64,000 nt of DNA, from NCBI GenBank assembly GCA_964036315.1, contig OZ038498.1:7163278-7227277 (forward strand), read 5' to 3'. The translations under genes and the position numbers were made by a program. Below, piece by piece: positions 55,361 to 64,000 of the stretch; the stretch's first letter is position 1, and each line of letters opens with the position of its first letter. This DNA is from Acanthosepion esculentum (Eukaryota; Mollusca; Cephalopoda; Sepiida; Sepiidae). Below the pieces are notes generated by a model. The model searched no databases, had not been told where the DNA came from, and saw only the letters and a program-made list of their open reading frames with translations.

Positions 55361-56639
55361 GCAAAAAACAAAAACAAAGACAAAAACAAAAAACAAATCA
55401 ATCAATTAACCATTTATTAGCCATATATTGTATGTTACACATAAACATATCTCCTTGTTAGAAGTTATTCAAGTCCCTTTCATATGTACAAGAAATGGCA
55501 ACCTGGAGTTTAGATGTATAAATTTTATTTGCCGCCTGCTTTTAGTCCAAGTATAAGCAGATCTGCAACAAGCACAATATAATTTTAGTTGGGAAAAACA
55601 ACTGCGATGTTGATATAATTTAAATGATTTTGAAAAATGCCCACAGAGCCTTCTCGGATTCTTACTTCCCGCGAAACCTTTATAAATTACATCGATTTAT
55701 TTTTGCCAGCAGACTAAAAGCAATGCTTTTCATTCTCGTATTTTGACATTCATTAGCAATTCTTTCCGTCGTCTTCTCCTTCAATGTTGATTTTGTTTAT
55801 GATCTTAAGTTCATTTCACAGAGAATATCAATGATAAGATGACTGAAAGAAACATCGCACATGCTAGGCACTGGTAACATCATCAGTAGACCTAGGGTAG
55901 AAATGAGTACCATCTGGTAGCCTCGATCTGAGCCAGGATACCCATAAACTCCCAGAACATTCATGTATTTCTACCACCTGAATAAAAACGTTAGGTTTAA
56001 TTCTCTAAAACTATTACCACTGTATTGCTCAAGTGATAGATAGATTTGTGGATAAAAGCTTTGTATATTGGTTTTCCTGGCAGTTATGTTAGGTTACCGC
56101 CTATAATGACAGACACCTTAAGATGTCCGGTGTGTTGTAAGTCAAAACACCAAGATGATCAGGTTGGTTCATACAGTAAAGCATATAAAATACTCTTCAA
56201 TATCGAAAATCTAGATAACACAGACATAAAATCTAGATAACACAGACATAAAAAATCATGGTTTACTGCAAGAGAGAACACTGTATGTGTGTATATTCGT
56301 GATTGTGTGTGTTCGTAATCCTATGTAAGTACTTGGGTATGACAGTGCTTGTATTTAAGAGTGGCAAACTATGGTAGATCGAGATGATTATCACTGTTCT
56401 GATTAGTCGAGAATAATAAATAAACAATTTTCTATGATAAAAATACATAAATCTTTAAAACCTCTCTATACGCATCTGATCAGAATGTACGTAGTTCTAT
56501 TTCCAATACAGTTTAGTCACATCATCTTCAAAATTCGTTAATGTTCTGAGAGTCGTTTAAATAAACATGATGCCATTAAAAAGTATCCTAGATTTTTCTT
56601 AAATTCTCTTTTATTGACATTAGCTTAGCGTTGGCAAAA
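55361..56639. other. Unique DNA
   Basis: No gene recognised. The 64-codon frame at 56046 contains CPVCCKSKHQDD, but no zinc-binding pattern is completed. Confidence 0.4.
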
Positions 56640-57560
56640 GTTATGGCGAACACATATACATGGGATACTTGAAGGAAATGGCTTTAGGAACAACACAACT
56701 GAAGCCAACAGTATGGTTGAGATACGTTGATGTCACCTTCATACTCTGGCCACACCGGGAAGCTTTACACATATGACTGACCATGCGGAGCCAATAAGAA
56801 CCTCGATTTACTTCACAATGGAGGAATAAATAATAATCAACTAGCCTTCCTGAATGTACGAATAACTCACACAGAGAATCGGTTCAACATATATTTATAT
56901 CACAAGCCAAACTTCACTTGATAATGTCTTAACTTCAGTCTCCCTACATCTATACAGTGTAAAGAAAGTGATCGTCCGATGCCAACAACACTGTGCAAAA
57001 TCATGCGATGACCCAGACATACTGTTGTAATCAAGTAAATGGTCAAGAAATAACAAAACAAGAGGTTGCAGATAAATAGTGTATTGAACAGTAAATACAA
57101 CAGAGGAGTATTACACGACTTGGGAGTTTGTATCGTTTGACCAGCGTTCAGTCTATGTCACTGTTCCCTCGGAGCTTACTTTCCTACTAATGTTATAGTA
57201 AGTGGAAGAGTCCACAATAGACTCATTAGAGGGAGGACACCACAACACATACCAACAGGAAATGAGCAGCATCAAGCCTGCCCTTTAGAATAACAACTAC
57301 CGTGGAAACATAATCGGAAAAGATTCAAAAGATCTGCTGTCCATGACAGTACTCAGAAGCAGCTCCACTTTACGGAGAAATTTCTGCTGAGTAAAGCTCA
57401 ACACGAGGGAGAGAAAGTCAAAAATTGTGGGTAAGCCATTCTTTACAGTTATGGCAGAGAATATAAAGGTGAAACTCAACGCAGCTAAATCTAGAAGAAC
57501 ACCCAAAAGCTTAAATGAAGGTGAGGTGCAATGAAATCAGGCATGGATGATCATGTATAT
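56640..57560 (+). pseudogene. Penelope-like element: reverse transcriptase and GIY-YIG remnant
   Basis: The plus-strand reading ALGTTQLKPTVWLRYVDVTF, ILWPHREALH, then NNQLAFLNVRITHTENRFNI and YLYHKPNFT matches the PLE reverse transcriptase palm (W.RYVDDTF.IWPHG, NN.L.FLDV...R...G....VYRKPT.T). Downstream, STLRRNF, then a CG-like stretch and REYKGETQRS, KSGMDDH corresponds to the GIY-YIG endonuclease (YIGET.R....R..EH). The catalytic YVDD is now YVDV (56723-56734), and stops and frameshifts break every part. Inactive. Confidence 0.82.
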
Positions 57561-58795
57561 ACGAAAAAAGGTAAACAATGGCCATTGTGAAATGAAGTGA
57601 AAATACTTGACAGGGAGGAGCAATAGAAAGATAGACGTTTAAAACGAATCGGCACACACATATGCGAAGTTATGAGGATCTCCTTACAAGGCCTTGCATA
57701 GAAATAAATTCGATATGGGAGCCGTTAGAAAGAAAGACAAATGACAGCCGGTCTTTCACTGCAGGCTGTAAGAAAATAGAAGCTCCCGTGACTGTAGTCA
57801 AGTGAGACCAGTGAGCAGTGAAGAGTCACTAGACTTTTGTCCCCTGGAAGAATGGTCTAGTTCAGTGCTATGTGGTGGTCTGCGGACTGGGGCCGGTACG
57901 CGGACTACCAGCTACCCGTACGAGGTCAGTGTCTAAAGAAATGCTAAAGAATCATTTGAAGAATTGGTAGATGCCAGCCAAATGGTACACCGGCAGACCC
58001 AGGCCTGTCAGAATTTGTACTTTCGTACCAAACTTGGTACTTTTTGCTTTCAAATGAAGGTTTTCGTACGATTGGTATAAATTTTACTGAAACTTAAAAT
58101 ATCTGGTGCTCTCTGAAATAAATCATTTAATTTGGTATTTTTCGAAATATATTATTTAGTTATTAGTAATTATAATAATGTGGATTTAGGTGAATGTTGA
58201 TTAGTTTTTATTAATTATAACCCGCCAAAAAGAGTGTGGGCAAAGTACAGGAATAATATGGATATTCATTCGCCATTGTGGTAGGATCCACCTAATTTGC
58301 ATAGTGGAGTACCGACTATATAAATATGGTTGGTACCGGGAAGAGAGGGGATCGAATCAAGAGATTCAACCAGAGACTCTGCCCGACTGCAACTCAGTCA
58401 ACACATTCTCCAGGAACGGTCTTCCCAGGAATATACAAAAGACTATATGTAAATATTGTGTACACTTTCTAGTTTCAATACATTTTGTTCTAACTACATT
58501 TATTATTATTCCATGCATTAGTCAAGTTTCAACACATTCTCCATTGAACCCTGACCGAATAAACAGACAAAGAAGAAGCAGTACTAGTAAATGTAAAGCA
58601 TATAAATATAAATATAATATAAAGCAGTACTAGTTAATGTTTACTAGTTTACACTAGTAAACATTAAGGTTATATATAATTTTTGTTTTTTGTTAATAAA
58701 CTGATTATTTTTTATTACTTTTTCTGTTTTGATATTAAATAATTTTTTGCAAAATAAATGGGAGATAAAAATAGTCAACTTTTATTATATTCATA
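57561..58795. other. Unique DNA with a 15-bp palindrome
   Basis: TTAATGTTTACTAGT (58634-58648) and ACTAGTAAACATTAA (58653-58667) are perfectly complementary around TTAC. The word AGCAGTACTAGT occurs at 58578 and 58623. No gene recognised. Confidence 0.6.
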
Positions 58796-59230
58796 ATATA
58801 TATATATATATATATCGTTTCCGGTATAAATTAATATTACCATGAAATATTTTACAAGTACGTGAGACATTGAGAAAAAAATGGCGGTCCGCCAATATCA
58901 GATAACACTGGATTAAAGCGGTGATTCGTGAATTTAGTGACATTGTAATTGTGAGTTCAATCCTTGGTCCGGGCAGTATGTACTTGAACTCTATATGAAC
59001 TTGAACTTCCAAAAACTGAGCAGTGGAAGTATCTGTCCCAATAGATTAAATAAAGTGTTCCGTTCGAAATTTCCAGTAGTTATCCAGATCACCATACACC
59101 TGAAGAAGGCCGAAACGTTGTGTTAACAACAACAAAGATGGGGACAATAGTTCACATGTAAATAATGATAATTTGTCATTCCAGAAATTCAGCCAGAAAG
59201 TGAATTAAGCAAAATTATTATTATTTTTAT
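58796..59230 (+). mobile_element. (TA)n and tRNA-type SINE with PLE-like tail, copy D
   Basis: A short (TA)n lies at 58796-58815. The SINE has a box B-like GTGAGTTCAATCCTTGG at 58952, a body with AAATAAAGTGTTCCGTTCGA, and a tail CACCTGAAGAAGGCCGAAAC, GTTGTGTTAACAAC, ACAAAGATGGGGACAATAGT. The stem II loop of the hammerhead-like tail has been deleted (CTGAAGA-AGGCC-GAAACGTT at 59100-59119). No inverted satellite is present upstream. Confidence 0.65.
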
Positions 59231-61329
59231 ATTCGACAATATTCATTATTACTATGAATAGCTCTGTTACTATAAATAGATCTGTTACTATAAATAGTTC
59301 TGTTACTATAAATAGTAGTGTTACTTTCCATTAACTTACAGCGATTCTTTGATTCTGTGGAGGTTGTGTTAATGGATTGAATTATATGGAAGAAAAATTG
59401 TTGAGTAAATTAGGCTGCGTGATGAAATTAACAATTTCCTCTCACATTAAATTTTAGTGTTCAACAAACATAGAAGAAGGAGAACATGAGAAACAACAGT
59501 TTTTGCACAACAAGGAATAAAATATTTATATAAACAAGAGATACAACAACTGGAGTAAAGATGTGGTTTTAAAAAGTTCAAATGTCCTTTTATGTTTAGA
59601 TTGAAATGTTGTCAAACTTCTGGTTTGATAGATTGTAAGTTGTTGAATGGTCTGCACAATAATGAGAAAGTGTGTTTGGGTATTATTGTAATTTAAGAAA
59701 AAAATAAACAGTTCAAATTTGTACTTAAATTGGAGAAAGATTGTTTACAACTTATTTTAAGGTTTACGGAATTGTCGCTCTTTGATTTGTTTTCACTTGT
59801 ACGAAGAGAATATTCTAGTTGGAGTAAGTGGTTCTTAACAAGCTGTGTTTATGTTAATTGCAATAATTAACGTTGAGCTTGAAAGCGTATGAAAAAGATT
59901 CGTGTATCAAGTTGAATGGGGAAAACTTGAGTTGATTTTTCGTGATAAAATATTGCTGTGTGAGTGAGTGTTATTTCAGGCTGGGATCATGTTAAGGAAC
60001 TTTAACGTAAAGCCTGGAAGTGTGTGACGAGTTCAGAGGATTCCGATCGGCTCACTGTCGAAGATGAAAGACGTTTCATATTTTATTGCTAACTTTGGTC
60101 ACGTGTTAGGCTCACAGAGGCTTGACAGATTTCGACGGAATTATTTTTTGGTCAGGTCAGGAACTAAGTCGATGTTATTAAATATTATGTGACCAATTAG
60201 AAGTTGAGATTTTCTGAAAATATATATTAAGCTGAATAAGCTCTGTGGTCCACATTTTGTACGAAAATTGATTAAAAAGGTGGTATCTTGAGGCTAAAAT
60301 TCTAATATGCCTTATCGGTATTTACTAAACCTAATTTTGTAATTCACAAGGATATATGTAATTAGCATAAAGTGGGGATTTTTAACCATTACACGAATTC
60401 ATGGAGCCCATTTTTTTAGCTTTCTCTATTATTCTGCGTTTCTTTCAAGAATACATACTCAATGTTCAATTTTGGATTCTAACTGCAGAAAATATTTTGG
60501 GTGACACAAAAAGAACAAGATGTTACTATCTTCTAAAATACATAGCTCTTTATTCAGAATTCTATCTTCGCTACATTTATGATGCGAATACCAAAGAACA
60601 CAGAAGTGAACACCATTTACATCATTGTACCTTTTATTTGCATTCGAACAATTCCGTAAAAAATACTTTTAACTTGCTTTAAAAGATTTCCTTCATTCCT
60701 TTTCCATAAAAGTGAGAGAAACATATCCCCCTTTGAAGTTAAAAGTCAGGCTAAAAAGGCAACAGAGAAAGCCATTTTTATCAACGATGAAAAAAGAACA
60801 TCGATCGTGATAAGCGTAAATCATAAGTGGTAAAACTGACACAAGAAAAAAAAAGAAAGACAACTGGAGTTTCTCTTTCTTTTTTTTTTAGTTAAAACTT
60901 GACTTTCATAAAGTATGAAAAAGGGTCATCGTCTGATAATGTTTCTATATTTGTTTACTTATGCGAGAAGATTCGAATGAGTAACTGTCCAATCGCATAT
61001 AGCTAACGTCATTTAGTTCGGAGAACAGAGGAAGAGAATAAGGAGTAACGCACACACCCAGACACCCAGACACCCAGACGCACACATAAAACAGACACAC
61101 ACATGAAAATAAAAAGAAACCGAGAGAAAAATGTATCTAAAGACGAATGAGTTCGATCTCATCTGAGAGCAGTAGATATTTAACCTGAGCTTAGACAATT
61201 TCAGAGATTAGATTCTCCGCCATTGCTTCTCAAACTATCTAATGTGACGTACCGACATGTTTTATGTGCAACTGACCGGCATATGAAGCTTTTCAATCCG
61301 TCCATGGGGTTGAGAGGTGCTGTGTGTCC
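59231..61329. other. 2.1 kb of unique DNA
   Basis: The 20-bp word TCTGTTACTATAAATAG is repeated about four times at 59258-59320. No gene or known repeat otherwise; the 93-codon frame at 60401 has no motif I recognise. Confidence 0.45.
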
Positions 61330-61840
61330 ACACCTCCTATAATTAACAGACATTTTAGAGACCTATAATTAATACCGGATGTTTCTAGAAGCCTATAATT
61401 AATACCGGATGTTTCTAGAATCCTATAAATATCACCGGATGTTTCTGGAAACCTATAATTAATACCGGATGTTTCGAGAAACGTATAATTAATACCTGAT
61501 GTTATCAGAAACTTATAATTAATGCCGGATGTTTCTAGAAACTTATAATTAATACTAGATGTTTCTAGAAATCTATAATTAATATATACGATGTTTCTAG
61601 AAACCTATAATTAATACCAGATGCTTACAGAGACCTAGAATTAATACCGGGTGTTCCTGGAAACATAATTAATACCGGGTGTTTCTAGAAACCTATAATT
61701 ATCACCGGATGTTTCTGGAAACCTATCATTAATATCGGATGATTCTAGAAACCTATAATTTATATCGGATGTTTCTAGAAAACTATAATTAATTCCGGGC
61801 GTTTCTAGAAACGTATAATTAATACCTGATAGGTGTCCCT
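61330..61840. repeat. 30-bp minisatellite, GTTTCTAGAAACC
   Basis: About 17 units of ACCGGATGTTTCTAGAAACC followed by TATAATTAAT. Each unit has the palindrome GTTTCTAGAAAC, so every repeat can fold locally. Units vary by single bases. Confidence 0.92.
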
Positions 61841-61864
61841 TGAGAATACCAAGTGATTTAAACT

Positions 61865-62060
61865 TGAAAGTGCGGCTGGTGTGATGGATAACGTCTCATA
61901 ATTGTTAATCGGAGAGCCGTATTCCAATTTCCATTGGATTCGTTATATCCCCTTATGGGCAAATACCCTTGGGAAAAGGTCTAAATCCATCTCTTCTCAG
62001 CCTGCTATGGGTTAATTAATAAGACTTGTATCACTAAACCATTCTTATCACACAAAAATA
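61865..62060 (+). mobile_element. tRNA-derived SINE
   Basis: CTGGTGTGATGGATAACGTC (box A-like) and GAGCCGTATTCCAATTTCC (box B-like), then the shared body 'TCGTTATATCCCCTTATGGG', 'CCCTTGGGAAAAGGTC', 'ATCCATCTCTTCTCAGC' and 'GCTATGGGTTAATTAATAAG'. The body is the one fused to the 5S head at 54145. Confidence 0.8.
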
Positions 62061-62374
62061 TTCTAAAATTCTAAAAATATTTTGGGATTTCCGTAAAAGG
62101 TTGATAAGCCGTAGAAAACGAATCAATCAGTCAATGAAGACAATTTCCACCGTGGGTCAATGTTTTCCCTTTAATAAATTCTCTACAGTTTCTTCTTAAT
62201 TTAATTCTTAGATTTGATTTTATTCCCAGCATCTCAGAGGTCATGCTTACATATCAGCGAATTCTTTTTGATTAAAGTTGTTTTTTAGCTGTTACGCATT
62301 TGTTCCGTGAACGTTCTCGATACATAAACTTACTGGCATTTAATAACATCAAATTGGACAAGTTGAACTCAGTG

Positions 62375-62425
<51 letters not shown>
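62061..62425. other. Unique DNA and (TTA)n tract
   Basis: (TTA)n at 62376-62424 is the tail of the minus-strand LINE-B copy that follows. The rest is unique. Confidence 0.6.
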
Positions 62426-62426
<1 letters not shown>

Positions 62427-62521
62427 TTCCTTTCATTTCTGGTGTCTACTCATGTCTTTGCGGGTCTCGCCCAGACACCTAAGGTCAGAAATGGCGTCAT
62501 GACATTTTCCACTGAGCAATT

Positions 62522-62604
<83 letters not shown>

Positions 62605-62995
62605 TTTACATAGATAAAGCCCTTCGTAAGGTGTGGACTGTACTCGTGAGAACAATTTGTTTGTGTTTCTTTAAGGCATGGGCTACCAGGAATCCCTTCA
62701 GTGAGTCTATTGGAATCCTTTCCAATCAGTCCGAGGGATCCTACTACAATTGTTGATGTTCCCATGTGCCACATTTTTAAGATTTCTATTTCAAAGTCCT
62801 TGTATTTTTATAGCTTTTTGAAGATCTTCAAAGATACATTGCAGTCTGCAGGTACTGCCATATCAATAAGGAGGCACTTTTTTGTTTGCGGTCTCTAATC
62901 ACGATGTCTGGGCGATTAGCTTTGATTGTTCTGTGTGTATTGTAAAGTCCCATCAAATTGTTACAGAGCCTATCTCCGTAACCGGCCCTGGGTGG
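62426..62995 (-). pseudogene. LINE-B 3' part with internal (AC)n, 5'-truncated
   Basis: Reading on the minus strand from about 62990: AFGG-like remnants, then the C-terminal SKYKDLEIEI region (broken), MWHMGTSTIVVGSLGLIGKD, SNRLTEGIPGSPCLKETQTN, then LTKGFI and the 3' UTR with (AC)n at 62526-62601 (plus strand), ending in CACCTAAGGTCAGAAATGG (plus) and a (TTA)n tail at 62376. One codon-level deletion separates TST and IVVG. Confidence 0.75.
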
Positions 62996-63160
62996 TGTTC
63001 ATACCAGTTTCTTTCGGTTTCCTTTCTGTAGAAGTTTATTATTATTATTATTATTATTAATATTAATATATCATCATCATTATTATTATCATAACCATCA
63101 TCATCATCCTTATTATCATCATCATCATTCTCCTCATTATTATTATTATTATTATTATTT
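62996..63160. repeat. (TTA)n/(ATC)n tail repeats
   Basis: Mixed ATT and ATC trinucleotides at 63038-63160. This is the tail of the next minus-strand LINE-B copy. Confidence 0.85.
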
Positions 63161-63665
63161 TTATTTTCTTTGATATCTGGCGTTTACACATTTCTTTCCG
63201 GGTCCCGCCCAGGCACCTAAGGTTAGAAATGGCATCATGACACTTTCCACTGTAAAGAATGAAAAAAAAATTACATAGATAAAGCCATTCGTAAAGTGTG
63301 GGCTGTACTTGTCAGAACAATTTTTTGTATCTCTTTGAGGCATGGACTTCCAGGGATCCCTTCAATCAGCCTACTGGAATCTTTTCCAATCAGTCCAAGG
63401 GCTTCAACTACAACAGGGGTTGTTGATGTTCCCATGTGCCACATTTTTGAGATTTCTATTTCAAGGTCCTTGTATTTTGACAGCTTTTTGAATATCTTCA
63501 AAGATACATTGCAGTCTGCAGGGACAGCCATATCAATAAGGAGGCACTTATTTTGTTTATGGTCTTTAATAACAATGTCTGGGCGGTTGGCTTTGATTGT
63601 TCTGTCAGTGTGCATTGTATAGTCCCATAGAATTGTAACAGCTCCTATCTCCGTAACCGGGTCGG
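63161..63665 (-). pseudogene. LINE-B 3' part, best preserved C-terminus
   Basis: The minus strand is open for 114 codons: TIKANRPDIVIKDHKQNKCL, LIDMAVPADCNVSLKIFKKL, SKYKDLEIEISKMWHMGTST, TPVVVEALGLIGKDSSRLIE and GIPGSPCLKEIQKIVLTSTA. These are the final residues of a LINE reverse transcriptase, ending near LRMALSM. The element is 5'-truncated at about 63665. The UTR ends 'CAGGCACCTAAGGTTAGAAA' (plus strand). Confidence 0.82.
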
Positions 63666-64000
63666 GTTATTATTATTATCATCATCATCATCCTCATCAT
63701 CCTCATCCTCATTGTTATTATCATTATTATTATCATTATTATTATTATTATTATTAATTATATTGCAGTTTTATTTACTATCCTGCTCATTTCCATACTC
63801 TCCAATATTGCAGCTTTTACAGTGGCCAAATCTTTGTCTATACAATACACCATTTTAGGACTCAGAAAATATTTCATAAAATTCCTCAGTAATTACCCAT
63901 TGGTGAGTTCCTTAGCCCACACATTTTCTTTCTGAAAATCCAGAATCTTCATCTTGTTTTCATTGGGAATTTTTGCCAGGAGATCCAGCAATAAAAGGAA
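63666..64000 (-). other. (ATT/ATC)n tail and a possible third LINE 3' end
   Basis: Trinucleotide tract at 63668-63760. Beyond it, 63770-64000 read on the minus strand gives LLLDLLAKIPNENKMKILDF, QKENVWAKELTNG, stop, then further broken sequence and an A-rich end just before the trinucleotide tract. The position suggests another LINE 3' end, but I do not recognise the peptide. The feature runs off the window. Confidence 0.4.

Noticed and set aside
57850..58000. Possible hAT-type terminus (TTCAGTGCTATGTGGTGG, CTGCGGAC)
   Set aside because: No matching inverted end and no 8-bp duplication could be found.

Overview
The window is animal nuclear DNA with no convincing host protein-coding gene. It is AT-rich and crowded with microsatellites: (TA)n, (GATA)n, (CTTT)n, (GA)n, (AC)n, (TTA)n and (GAA)n. 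Between them lie degraded LINE, Penelope-like (PLE), Tc1/mariner, Helitron and SINE sequences. The repeat mix and the LINE C-terminal peptides (for example WFYRKMLRIPWTEHV and LGHIMRKE) point to a mollusc, probably a coleoid cephalopod such as an octopus; I hold this at moderate confidence. Most long open frames are translations of microsatellites or broken transposon frames, and I have not called them genes.

Layout. 1-9 kb: unique AT-rich DNA, a GATA array, three structured-tail SINEs, a foldback element, LINE fragments and a 31-bp minisatellite with a 192-bp higher-order repeat. 9-18 kb: two inverted copies of a TA-tailed repeat (8931-10923 and 16182-18070) enclose a tRNA-type SINE and a short Helitron. 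18-24 kb: CTTT arrays, a hammerhead-ribozyme array of retrozyme type (20484-21506) between two (TA)n tracts, and Tc1/mariner fragments. 24-30 kb: a LINE reverse transcriptase broken by an inversion and a (GA)n expansion, an almost complete dead mariner (25277-26471), and LINE 3' ends. 32-36.5 kb: a 107-bp satellite next to a tRNA-type SINE, a CTTT/CTAT block, a head-to-tail array of SINEs with a U2 snRNA-derived head (34289-35835), and a mariner MITE. 37-52 kb: repeats with a 'TTGCTGGTAATA' minisatellite, a minisatellite made from a LINE coding segment (41135-41970), PLE remnants, an 80-bp MADE1-like MITE, a 15/16-bp minisatellite (49125-49560) and a large inverted arrangement near 51.29 kb. 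52-64 kb: a composite SINE with a 12-bp target duplication, a 5S rRNA-headed SINE, more tRNA-type SINEs, a PLE carrying RT and GIY-YIG remnants (56640-57560), a 30-bp minisatellite and LINE 3' ends with (TTA)n tails.

How the parts relate. RNA-derived retroposons with at least three kinds of head (U2 snRNA, 5S rRNA, tRNA) occur together, and several share bodies or tails. A hammerhead-like core of the PLE type (CTGANGA, short helix, GAAA, GTC or GTT) recurs at about ten places, including the 3' tails of tRNA-headed SINEs, which suggests a link between those SINEs and PLE retrotransposition. The four hammerheads at 20.5-21.5 kb are a different, Schistosoma-like type I design, and at least one copy keeps every core residue.

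All assignments come from reading the sequence and from remembered family hallmarks; no database search or folding program was run.
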